Shown piece by piece: positions 1 through 5,461 of a DNA stretch of 5,461 nucleotides. Under the pieces are notes generated by a model, which made no database searches, was not told the DNA's origin, and saw nothing but the letters and a program-made list of their open reading frames with translations. The position numbers and the translations under genes are program-made. The stretch's first letter is position 1. Every line of letters begins with the position of its first letter. The DNA lies in the NCBI GenBank assembly GCA_011524805.1, contig WTJO01000276.1, forward strand, positions 1 to 5,461, given 5' to 3'. The stretch is from Alphaproteobacteria bacterium. GTDB taxonomy: Bacteria > Pseudomonadota > Alphaproteobacteria > Puniceispirillales > Puniceispirillaceae.

Positions 1-1088
1 TCCCATGGTTCCATCACCGAATTGCAATAGGCATAAAGCCGAGATAAATCTGTGTCGGCACTGACATCAATTGCCTGTGGTATCATCATGGATTTGACCA
101 TTGGCAAATCGCGTCCGCCGGCAAGCATCAGCTCAAACACAGCGTCAAGAGCGGCCGAGTCAGAGCTACCTTTTGCGATTACAGGTTTGATATCGTCAAG
201 CGCCCCTTCAAATACAGGGCTATCCATCCTGTCTTCATGACAGGACATCCAGTTCTGGTTGCCTCTTATGGTGTTGATCTCGCCATTATGGGCAAGCACC
301 CTAAATGGCTGTGCCAGCCGCCATGTCGGAAAGGTATTGGTCGAATAACGCTGATGGTAGACAGCAAAATTGGACACAAACAGCTCATCTAGCAGGTCAG
401 GATAAAAGGCTGTTACCTGCTCGGCAAGGAACATGCCCTTATAAATGATAGAGCGAGTCGATAACGAGCAGATATAGAAATCTGTAACCAGCTCGGCAAG
501 CACGGCTTTTTCAATCCTGCGTCTGATAATATAAAGATGCCGCTCTGCCTCTGTTTCTGACATATCCTGAGGCATGGAGAACATCACCTGTTCAATCTCG
601 GGGCGTGTCGCCTTTGCTTTCTGGCCAAGCGCCGAGGTATCTACCGGCACCTGACGCCAGCCATAGATGAACAGGCCATCTTTCACAATTTCACGTTCCA
701 CGATAGACCGGCATACTTCCTGTGCGCCAATATCATCACGTGGCAGAAACACCATGCCAACCGCCAGACGGCCACCATCATCCTGATGACCTGTGCGGGC
801 GATATGTTTGATAAAAAACTCACGCGGGATCGACAGATGGATACCGGCACCATCACCTGTCATGCCGTCAGCATCTACAGCGCCTCTGTGCCAGATAGCC
901 TGCAACGCTTCGATGGCCGCATTAACCACCGAGCGGTTATGGCTGCCATCTATTGAGGCAACAAACCCTACACCACAGGCATCATGCTCCCATTCAGGTG
1001 CATAGGCGCCGGCCTTGATAAGCCTGTCTTCTGCTGTGCGGCGCGTTGCAATGTATTTCTGTTCTGTGATGTCTGTCTGATGTGTCAT
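1..1088 (-). CDS. gltB: Glutamate synthase (GOGAT) large subunit, N-terminal part (3' end cut by window edge)
   Basis: The large alpha subunit of glutamate synthase hydrolyses glutamine in its N-terminal amidotransferase domain and passes ammonia to a distant FMN/3Fe-4S site, where 2-oxoglutarate becomes glutamate. The frame is open from the start to the window edge: 362 full codons of a protein that is usually about 1,500 residues. Visible here is only the class II glutamine amidotransferase domain. HDACGVGF lies near residues 36-43, and Cys38 is the expected nucleophile exposed after removal of a short propeptide, as in the family. RYSTNTFPTW (about 247-256), HNGEINTIRGN (about 267-277) and KGSSDSAALD (about 307-316) are family motifs. 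The last codons read VMEPW, matching the usual VMEPWDGPA stretch. A TAG lies three codons upstream of the first ATG (1094). I chose the ATG at 1088 because a GAG sits six bases before it, but 1094 is possible. It follows gltD after 66 bp, probably in one operon. Confidence 0.97.
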   Translation of the reverse strand, partial: MTHQTDITEQKYIATRRTAEDRLIKAGAYAPEWEHDACGVGFVASIDGSHNRSVVNAAIEALQAIWHRGAVDADGMTGDGAGIHLSIPREFFIKHIARTGHQDDGGRLAVGMVFLPRDDIGAQEVCRSIVEREIVKDGLFIYGWRQVPVDTSALGQKAKATRPEIEQVMFSMPQDMSETEAERHLYIIRRRIEKAVLAELVTDFYICSLSTRSIIYKGMFLAEQVTAFYPDLLDELFVSNFAVYHQRYSTNTFPTWRLAQPFRVLAHNGEINTIRGNQNWMSCHEDRMDSPVFEGALDDIKPVIAKGSSDSAALDAVFELMLAGGRDLPMVKSMMIPQAIDVSADTDLSRLYAYCNSVMEPW

Positions 1089-1148
1089 CTTCATCTCGTT
1101 CTATCATCAATGTTTTGCGATATGTTTATGTTTCGTAAGGGAGCATCT

Positions 1149-1164
1149 GGCAGGTTAGCCTGCC
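1149..1164. repeat. 6-bp hairpin with 4-nt loop over the gltD stop codon
   Basis: GGCAGG (1149-1154) and CCTGCC (1159-1164) are perfect inverted repeats around the loop TTAG, which contains the gltD stop codon on the minus strand. No T-run follows on the minus strand, so it does not look like an intrinsic terminator. It could affect message processing or translation between gltD and gltB, or be chance. Confidence 0.4.
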
Positions 1165-2594
1165 TGTTTATGCTCGCCACGCAGTTCTGCCTGAATATAG
1201 GCATCTATCTGGTCTGCTGCATCACGGCCATCGCGGATACCCCATACAACCAGAGACGCGCCTCTGACGATATCGCCCGCAGCAAATACACCTTCCATCG
1301 GTGTCATCATCGTCTTCCAGTCAATCTGAACCGTGCCCCATTTGCTGACCCCAAGTGCCTTTTGCTCAAACAGGGATGGCAAATCTTCAGGATCAAAGCC
1401 AAGTGCCTTAATGACCAGATCAGCATCAATATCAAAATCTGAATCGGCAATTGCCTGAGGAACCTGACGGCCAGTTTCATCTGGCTGGCCAAGGTGGATA
1501 CGCTGGGCGCGCACTGCCCGTGCTGTGCTATCTCCCAGTACCGCCACAGGCGCAGACAGCCATTTGAACTGCACGCCTTCTTCTTCTGCATTTTCAACTT
1601 CGCGCTGGCTTCCCGGCATATTGGCCTTATCACGGCGATACAGACAGGTCACAGATTTGGCATTCTGGCGGATGGCGGTTCTGACACAATCCATTGCGGT
1701 ATCACCGCCGCCAATCACCACCACATTTTTACCATCAGCATTCAGAATACCGTCATCAAAGGCCGGCACATCATCGCCAAGCGATTTGCGATTTGATGCT
1801 GTCAGAAAGTCCAGCGCAGGCACTACCCCGCCCAGACCGGCACCTGCCAGCTGTAATTCACGCGCTTTATAGACGCCTGTTGCAATCAATATCGCATCAT
1901 GTTTTTCGCGCATCGCATCAAAGGTTATGTCTTTGCCAATCTCACAATTTAGAACAAATTCAATCCCGCTAGCTTCAAGCAGTTCTGTTCTGCGGGTGAC
2001 AATTTCTTTTTCCAGTTTGAAGCCCGGAATACCATAAATCAGCAATCCGCCGACACGGTCATATCTGTCATAAATCGTGACCTGATAGCCTTTGCGGCGC
2101 AATTTATCTGCGGCTGCCAGTCCGGCGGGTCCGGCACCAATAATCCCGACAGACTGGTCTTTTTCCTGTGTAACAGTTACAGGCTTGACCCAGCCTTCAT
2201 CAAAGGCGGTTTCGGTAATATATTTTTCAACCGCACCAATAGTGACAGATTCAAAGCCTTTTTCGATTACACAATTGCCTTCACATAGCCTGTCCTGCGG
2301 GCAGATACGGCCACATATTTCAGGAAAGGTATTCGTTGCAGAGGACAGCTCGTACGCCTCTTCAAGCCTGTTTTCAGCTGTCAGCATCAGCCAGTCAGGA
2401 ATATTATTATGTAACGGGCAGTTAACCTGACAGAACGGTACACCACATTGAGAACATCTGCTGGCCTGCTCCTCGGCCTTTTTCATGCTGAAATCACCAT
2501 AAATCTCGTCAAAATCAGCAGCGCGCGCCTCGGCATCACGCTTTTGCGGCATTTCCTTGTCCTGAGAGACAAATTGTAACATATCTCGTGACAT
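1155..2594 (-). CDS. gltD: Glutamate synthase [NADPH] small subunit
   Basis: The beta subunit of bacterial GOGAT oxidises NADPH on FAD and sends electrons through 4Fe-4S clusters to the large subunit, which makes glutamate from glutamine and 2-oxoglutarate in the cytoplasm. The 479 residues are the normal family length. The N-terminal ferredoxin-like domain carries two cysteine groups, Cys47/50/55/59 (CSQCGVPFCQVNC) and Cys94/98/104/108 (CGRICPQDRLCEGNC), which are the cluster ligands. An FAD-binding GAGPAG lies at 153-158 and an NADPH-binding GGGDTA at 295-300. The C-terminal AAGDIVRGASLVVWGIRDGR (438-457) is the second FAD contact. All key residues are present and no frameshift is seen. The start is supported by AGAGGA eight bases upstream. 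It is the first gene of a gltD-gltB unit, the reverse of the E. coli gltB-gltD order. Related subunits of other flavoprotein complexes share this fold, but adjacency to gltB settles the call. Confidence 0.97.
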   Translation of the reverse strand: MSRDMLQFVSQDKEMPQKRDAEARAADFDEIYGDFSMKKAEEQASRCSQCGVPFCQVNCPLHNNIPDWLMLTAENRLEEAYELSSATNTFPEICGRICPQDRLCEGNCVIEKGFESVTIGAVEKYITETAFDEGWVKPVTVTQEKDQSVGIIGAGPAGLAAADKLRRKGYQVTIYDRYDRVGGLLIYGIPGFKLEKEIVTRRTELLEASGIEFVLNCEIGKDITFDAMREKHDAILIATGVYKARELQLAGAGLGGVVPALDFLTASNRKSLGDDVPAFDDGILNADGKNVVVIGGGDTAMDCVRTAIRQNAKSVTCLYRRDKANMPGSQREVENAEEEGVQFKWLSAPVAVLGDSTARAVRAQRIHLGQPDETGRQVPQAIADSDFDIDADLVIKALGFDPEDLPSLFEQKALGVSKWGTVQIDWKTMMTPMEGVFAAGDIVRGASLVVWGIRDGRDAADQIDAYIQAELRGEHKQAG

Positions 2595-2602
2595 CTATCT
2601 TA

Positions 2603-2608
2603 TCCTCT
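2603..2608 (-). promoter_or_regulatory. gltD ribosome binding site
   Basis: AGAGGA on the minus strand, eight bases before the ATG at 2594, is a strong Shine-Dalgarno match and fixes the gltD start. Confidence 0.8.
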
Positions 2609-2618
2609 ATGATGCGCT

Positions 2619-2664
2619 GTGCCGGCACCTCGGAATGAGTCCCTGTTTTAACGTGCCCGCACCT
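2619..2664. repeat. Two near-identical palindromic 12-mers in the gltD leader
   Basis: GTGCCGGCACCT (2619-2630) and GTGCCCGCACCT (2653-2664) differ at one base and start 34 bp apart. The first ten bases of copy one form a perfect palindrome; copy two has one imperfect central pair. They lie between the candidate gltD transcription start and the gltD start codon, so they could be a paired protein-binding site, or alternative RNA stems since each copy can also pair partly with the other. The function is unknown. Confidence 0.45.
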
Positions 2665-2678
2665 GTGACCGACCACGC

Positions 2679-2693
2679 CATATCTCTGATATG
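2679..2693. repeat. Inverted repeat CATATC-TCT-GATATG in the gltD leader
   Basis: This is a perfect 6-bp inverted repeat with a 3-base centre. In the gltD message it would form a small hairpin near the 5' end; as DNA it could be an operator half-site pair. It is short enough to be chance. Confidence 0.3.
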
Positions 2694-2706
2694 CAGCCAG
2701 TCTAAA

Positions 2707-2720
2707 AATGGTCAACCATT
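2707..2720. promoter_or_regulatory. Palindrome overlapping the candidate gltD -10 and transcription start (possible operator)
   Basis: AATGGT-CA-ACCATT is a perfect 6+2+6 palindrome. It overlaps the predicted gltD -10 box (2718-2723) and the expected start point near 2711. That is where a repressor would block polymerase. The operator role is inferred from position only, and no regulator gene is visible in the window. Confidence 0.4.
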
Positions 2721-2746
2721 ATTACCTATATCTTTACAGATTGCAA
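2718..2746 (-). promoter_or_regulatory. Candidate sigma70-type promoter of gltD-gltB
   Basis: On the minus strand, TTGCAA (2746-2741; 4/6 to TTGACA) is followed after 17 bases by AATAAT (2723-2718; 5/6 to TATAAT). Transcription would start near 2711, giving a leader of about 117 nt before the gltD ATG. The spacing is optimal and the position is sensible; no competing site as good was seen upstream of gltD. Confidence 0.5.
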
Positions 2747-2754
2747 GGCGTTTC

Positions 2755-2789
2755 TTGTATTTTCAGCATATCTAGCTATCAAAATACAA
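2755..2789. promoter_or_regulatory. 9-bp inverted repeat upstream of the gltD -35 (possible activator site)
   Basis: TTGTATTTT (2755-2763) and AAAATACAA (2781-2789) are perfect inverted repeats separated by 17 bases. The centre at 2772 lies about 61 bp upstream of the predicted gltD transcription start, a usual position for an activator dimer. gltBD operons in other bacteria are controlled by factors such as Lrp or LysR-type proteins; which factor would act here cannot be read from the sequence. Confidence 0.4.
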
Positions 2790-2856
2790 ATTTTAGTTCC
2801 GTTTCGGTACATTTTTCTGTCCAGACACCATACCACAGCGCGTTAGCATAGAAAAA

Positions 2857-2875
2857 TATAGAGACACTATAGAGA
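2857..2875. repeat. Tandem TATAGAGA direct repeat, 11-bp period
   Basis: TATAGAGA occurs at 2857-2864 and 2868-2875. The 11-bp offset is about one helical turn, so both copies face the same side of the DNA, as tandem half-sites do. It lies about 120 bp upstream of uppP. It may be chance in an AT-rich stretch. Confidence 0.3.
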
Positions 2876-2890
2876 TGACATGCGGGGGGC

Positions 2891-2919
2891 TTGCACTTTT
2901 TGGCGGCCGGATTTAGTCT
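2891..2919 (+). promoter_or_regulatory. Weak candidate uppP promoter
   Basis: TTGCAC (2891-2896) matches a -35 at 4/6, and 17 bases later TAGTCT (2914-2919) matches a -10 only weakly. An alternative -10, TAGTAT at 2937-2942, lacks a convincing -35. uppP has no upstream co-directional gene here, so a promoter must exist in this interval, but the sequence does not show a clear one. Confidence 0.2.
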
Positions 2920-2997
2920 CGCCTGTGCAATCAATCTAGTATGGCGCAAGCGCCCGAAAGTATCTGAACAGTAGAGAAAAAAGAGAGAATCTGGCTG

Positions 2998-3846
2998 ATG
3001 GATAGTCTGTCTTCACTGATACTGCCTGTCATAATGATAGCTGTAATACAGGGCATAACCGAATTCCTGCCTATTTCTTCATCTGGGCATCTGGTGCTGC
3101 TACCTGCGCTGACAGGCTTTGCCGATCAGGGTGCGGTAATGGATGTTGCCGCCCATATGGGCAGCTTTTTTGCGGTGCTGATATATCTGAGAGCCGATAT
3201 TGGTGCCATGATTACCAGCCTGCCAACCATGCTGTCCAAGAGCCGCACACCTTTTGCACATCTGGCCATGCTGCTTGTGCTGGCCAGCCTGCCTGCAATT
3301 GCGGCAGGGCTGGTGGTCGAAGCCATTGACCCTGAGATGTTGCGTGCCGCACTGGTAGTGGCGGTTGCCAATCTGGTATTTGCGCTCTGGCTATATCTGG
3401 CAGACAAGCAGCAGATACGCTATCAGCTAGCGTCCGAAACTGGCAAATTTGACTGGTCACAGCTTAGCCTGAAAGATGCGATGGCTATCGGTCTGGCGCA
3501 ATGCTGTGCACTTATTCCGGGGGCAAGCAGAAGCGGCGTTACCATGACCATGGCGCGCCAGCTTGGCTATGACAGGCTGAGTGCGGCGCGGTTTTCGCTA
3601 CTGCTATCTCTGCCGATCATTCTGGGCGCAGGCACAGTCAAGACAGCCTCTCTCATCTCCGATAGCCAGCCTATCAATATGGCCGCGCTGGCCGGCGTGA
3701 TGATATTGTCATTTGTCTGTGCGCTTGGCGCCATTCGCTGGATGATGGGCTGGCTGAAAGAGGCCAGCTTCACAATCTTTATTCTTTACCGGTTGGCACT
3801 GGGCATAATCTTGCTGGGGCTGATTGCCGCCGGAGTTATTGCCTAG
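2998..3846 (+). CDS. uppP: Undecaprenyl-diphosphate phosphatase (UppP/BacA family)
   Basis: This is an integral inner-membrane enzyme that removes a phosphate from undecaprenyl diphosphate, regenerating the lipid carrier for peptidoglycan and other surface polymers; excess enzyme is known to give bacitracin resistance. The 282-residue length is typical (E. coli BacA is 273). The first catalytic region is QGITEFLPISSSGH (18-31), with the (E/Q)xxxE motif as Gln18/Glu22, followed by conserved Ser residues and His31. The second is PGASRSG (174-180) with the essential Arg178. Long hydrophobic stretches, about eight, cover most of the protein, for example around 86-107, 116-135, 198-216 and 228-248. 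The purine-rich AAGAGAGA at 2981-2988 is an adequate ribosome binding site. It appears monocistronic, divergent from gltD and convergent with the next gene 15 bp away. No defects are visible. Confidence 0.96.
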   Translation: MDSLSSLILPVIMIAVIQGITEFLPISSSGHLVLLPALTGFADQGAVMDVAAHMGSFFAVLIYLRADIGAMITSLPTMLSKSRTPFAHLAMLLVLASLPAIAAGLVVEAIDPEMLRAALVVAVANLVFALWLYLADKQQIRYQLASETGKFDWSQLSLKDAMAIGLAQCCALIPGASRSGVTMTMARQLGYDRLSAARFSLLLSLPIILGAGTVKTASLISDSQPINMAALAGVMILSFVCALGAIRWMMGWLKEASFTIFILYRLALGIILLGLIAAGVIA

Positions 3847-3861
3847 CTGTCATCAAAACCC

Positions 3862-4830
3862 CTAGCCAAACCTGCCGCCCGGCTTAAAGGGCGCCAGATA
3901 TTCAGGCACCACCATATCAATCGATGTTGGCGTAATGCCAAGCTGTTTGAATCCTTTTGCACGGGGCGAGACGATATTGTCTATCTTCAGCAATTTCAGC
4001 TGGTCCGAGGTAAGTGGCGGATTGGGCAGAAGCGAGGCAAAGGCCGCCGGCAGCGCCATCACTGCAAATGGGATGCTAATGAGGGCACGCTTACGACCGA
4101 CTGCTTTCAGTGTAAAACGCATTAACTCGGCAAAGCTGTAGCTGGCAGGCCCGCCAAGCTCAAATACATCGCCTTTAATGCTGGCAGTACACAGCACCAC
4201 CATCACTGCCTCTGCCACATCGCCAACATAGACAGGCTGCATTTTATTCTTGCCACCGCCAATAAGCGGCAGGGCTGGCGCAACCATCGCCATCTGGCCA
4301 AAGCGTGTGAAAAACCCGTCCCCTGTGCCGAAAATAATGGAGGGGCGCAAAATCACTGCATCTTTGAACTGCCGCAAAAGTGCGCGCTCGCCTTCGGCTT
4401 TGGTGCGGGCATAGATGCTTGGCGATTTGGTATCGGCACCAATAGCAGAGAGATGGACAAGCTGTGCAACCTCTGTCTCGGATGCAATTCTGGCGATCAT
4501 CTCTGGCAATTTTGCCTGCACAGCCTCAAAGGTCTGTCCGCCGCTAGGCGCCAATATCCCCACCAGATTGATCACATAATCTGCCGGGGTGATGGCAGAA
4601 CGCAATGTCTCTTCATCTAGCGCATTACCTGCAATAACTGAAATCTGGCCAACATCGCCAAGCGGTTTCAGCCGCTTTGCCCGCTCGCCATTGCGCGCCA
4701 GAATAATAATTTGCGCGCCAGCACGTGCCAGCCGCTCGATAATCGCCCTGCCAACAAAGCCGGTGCCGCCTATGACAGTGACTGTTTTTTGCGCCAGTGA
4801 ATAAGAAGGGCTGGTCTGAATGGTGGGCAT
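3862..4830 (-). CDS. NAD(P)-binding SDR-family protein, complex I NDUFA9-like
   Basis: This atypical extended short-chain dehydrogenase/reductase resembles the NDUFA9 accessory subunit of respiratory complex I. Alphaproteobacterial members are annotated as NDUFA9-family proteins, but their catalytic role is not firmly known. In the 322-residue product a Rossmann nucleotide-binding GGTGFVG lies at 21-27, INLVGI at about 87-92, HLSAIGAD at about 126-133, and a Tyr140xxxLys144 pair (YARTK) matches the SDR active site. RPSIIFG (about 162-168) and QPVYVGDVAEAV (about 198-209) are typical of the group, as is the C-terminal LPNPPLTSDQ near 268-277. I chose the ATG at 4830 because AAGGA lies seven bases before it; a GTG six codons upstream (4848) overlaps that site and is unlikely. 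It is convergent with uppP, 15 bp apart. A plain sugar-nucleotide epimerase role is less likely given the C-terminal signature. Confidence 0.9.
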   Translation of the reverse strand: MPTIQTSPSYSLAQKTVTVIGGTGFVGRAIIERLARAGAQIIILARNGERAKRLKPLGDVGQISVIAGNALDEETLRSAITPADYVINLVGILAPSGGQTFEAVQAKLPEMIARIASETEVAQLVHLSAIGADTKSPSIYARTKAEGERALLRQFKDAVILRPSIIFGTGDGFFTRFGQMAMVAPALPLIGGGKNKMQPVYVGDVAEAVMVVLCTASIKGDVFELGGPASYSFAELMRFTLKAVGRKRALISIPFAVMALPAAFASLLPNPPLTSDQLKLLKIDNIVSPRAKGFKQLGITPTSIDMVVPEYLAPFKPGGRFG

Positions 4831-4837
4831 GCCAAAA

Positions 4838-4842
4838 TCCTT
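4838..4842 (-). promoter_or_regulatory. Ribosome binding site fixing the SDR gene start
   Basis: AAGGA on the minus strand with a 7-base spacer to the ATG at 4830. It decides for the 322-residue product over a GTG start at 4848, whose reading frame would run through this site. Confidence 0.7.
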
Positions 4843-4953
4843 TTGCACATTAACTATCTGTCCTGCCAGAGGGTGCGCGCCAATATGCGCTGCCTGCTGG
4901 CCATTACCCAGCGTTTTACCACCAAGGCCGTGTTGTGAAAAGCCGCACAGGCC

Positions 4954-5075
4954 AACTATTTTTATCTTTTATGTGCATTCACCGCATTGCCTGGCTGTTC
5001 TGGCGGTAATGTGCGCCACTGGCCAGCCCCGAAAATCACCAGATATTTAGACAGAAAATAGAGATAAAAATAGTT
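4954..5075. repeat. Fold-back element: 14-bp perfect inverted repeat enclosing a nested hairpin
   Basis: AACTATTTTTATCT (4954-4967) and AGATAAAAATAGTT (5062-5075) are perfect reverse complements, 94 bases apart. Inside lie a second pair, GGCTG (4993-4997) with CAGCC (5024-5028), and a third, TGGCG (5001-5005) with CGCCA (5014-5018) around an 8-base loop. All three pairs nest, so either strand could fold into one long interrupted stem. The right arm ends on the first T of the tRNA -35 box. It could be a small fold-back mobile element with terminal repeats, a structured RNA, or a symmetric regulator/UP-element pair between divergent promoters. I see no target-site duplication and no second copy in the window. 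Confidence 0.6.
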
Positions 5076-5103
5076 TGACAGATTTGGAAATCGGGGTAAT
5101 GTG
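5075..5103 (+). promoter_or_regulatory. Candidate promoter of tRNA-Leu
   Basis: A perfect TTGACA -35 (5075-5080) is preceded by an A/T-rich stretch (about 5042-5074) like the UP elements of stable RNA promoters. The -10 is weak: TAATGT at 5097-5102 (16-base spacer) or AATGTG at 5098-5103. Transcription would begin about 50 bases before the mature tRNA. Confidence rests on the -35 and on position. Confidence 0.5.
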
Positions 5104-5162
5104 TGCATCCTGCACCGGCCGTGCCTCCGAGAGATGGAGCGCCAATGCCGGCACGCCCCTGT

Positions 5163-5250
<88 letters not shown>

Positions 5251-5252
5251 AA

Positions 5253-5461
5253 TCATCCCAGTTTCAGGGTACAAGATTCTAACTCTGCTGGTTTCATACG
5301 AGATGATGCATTTCCAAAATCGATAAATTCTGTAACGACACCATCACATACACCTTTTTTACCAACAGATGAACCGCCTGATTCAACAACGGGTGTTTTG
5401 AAATTTGGATTTTTGCCCATTTCTTCTGCAATAATTGTCGCAAATGGCAGAACCGTCGACG
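5253..5461 (-). pseudogene. pstS: Truncated PstS-like phosphate-binding protein fragment (5' end beyond window)
   Basis: The minus-strand frame is open from the window edge to a TGA at 5253-5255 and gives 68 residues. They match the N-terminal part of the mature phosphate ABC-transporter substrate-binding protein PstS: STVLPFATIIAEEMG, then FKTPVVESGGSSVGKKGVC and FIDFGNASSRMKPAELESC. The ESGGSS and NASSRMK segments correspond to phosphate-contacting loops of the family. After ESC the similarity stops, and TLKLG and a stop follow three bases before the tRNA 3' end. PstS is normally over 300 residues, so about three quarters is missing; the other minus-strand frames do not resume the family sequence. 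By hand count 72 of 180 bases are G+C in 5281-5460 (40%), well below the neighbouring genes. It is probably a remnant at an island or recombination boundary, though a chimeric assembly is possible. Confidence 0.75.

Larger units (their letters stand above)
2595..2997. other. Divergent intergenic region between gltD and uppP (403 bp, no gene)
   Basis: No credible reading frame with a family signature lies here on either strand. About 2700-2870 is clearly AT-rich and carries the candidate gltD promoter and several symmetric repeats, listed separately. A G-run (GGGGGG) lies at 2884-2889. The density of repeats around the gltD promoter suggests that most of this DNA serves gltD control rather than uppP. 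Confidence 0.7.
4831..5162. other. Non-coding region between the SDR gene and tRNA-Leu
   Basis: No convincing protein gene is present in these 332 bases. The SDR gene is transcribed leftward and the tRNA rightward, so this is a divergent promoter region. It contains the fold-back element and the tRNA promoter listed separately. I could not identify a good -10/-35 pair for the SDR gene. Confidence 0.65.

Noticed and set aside
984..1442. A 152-codon plus-strand open frame across the gltB/gltD junction
   Set aside because: It lies antisense to two well-matched genes, has no family signature, and its composition is that of an antisense shadow.
3847..3890. Possible bidirectional terminator between the convergent uppP and SDR genes
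   Set aside because: The 15-bp gap has only the direct repeat CCTAGC on its flanks. The nearest stem, CGCCC/GGGCG inside the SDR 3' end, has no T-run on either strand.
4831..4848. GTG start of the SDR gene at 4848
   Set aside because: The AAGGA ribosome site at 4838-4842 is correctly spaced for the ATG at 4830 and would lie inside the coding frame if GTG were used.
4820..5050. A 76-codon plus-strand open frame upstream of the tRNA
   Set aside because: It overlaps the start of the SDR gene in antisense and runs through the inverted-repeat element; it is rich in Cys and Pro with no recognisable domain and no clear ribosome site.
5253..5290. A simple frameshift as the cause of the pstS truncation
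   Set aside because: I read the alternative minus-strand frames past the ESC residues; one stops at once and the other translates the tRNA, and neither resumes PstS sequence.

Overview
This window looks like part of an alphaproteobacterial chromosome. The genes are well conserved, gene G+C is roughly 50-55%, and the NDUFA9-type oxidoreductase has the C-terminal signature I associate with Alphaproteobacteria. The order gltB / gltD / uppP / NDUFA9-like oxidoreductase is, from memory, a recurring alphaproteobacterial neighbourhood. The moderate G+C and compact layout would fit a marine lineage such as SAR116, but that is inference.

Layout. Positions 1-1088 (minus strand) hold the N-terminal 362 codons of gltB, the glutamate synthase large subunit, cut by the window edge. 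Positions 1155-2594 (minus) hold the complete small-subunit gene gltD. gltD is transcribed first and gltB follows after a 66-bp gap, so they probably form a gltD-gltB operon making the two subunits of NADPH-dependent GOGAT. A 403-bp divergent intergenic region (2595-2997) carries a good candidate gltD promoter and several inverted or direct repeats that look like regulatory sites. On the plus strand, uppP (2998-3846) encodes undecaprenyl-diphosphate phosphatase for cell-wall lipid carrier recycling. Fifteen bases beyond it, and convergent with it, is a minus-strand NAD(P)-binding SDR-family gene of the NDUFA9-like type (3862-4830).

From 4831 to 5162 there is no credible protein gene. This stretch holds a perfect 14-bp inverted repeat enclosing a 94-bp nested fold-back segment, and a TTGACA-type promoter for the tRNA that follows. 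A complete tRNA-Leu with anticodon CAG and encoded CCA lies at 5163-5250.

Two bases after the tRNA the composition drops to about 40% G+C. A truncated minus-strand fragment of a PstS-like phosphate-binding protein begins there and runs off the window. A broken, AT-richer gene abutting the 3' end of a tRNA is a typical sign of an integrated element or recombination boundary. This junction and the fold-back element upstream of the tRNA are the two places most worth a second look. No CRISPR array, transposase, integrase or rRNA gene is visible.
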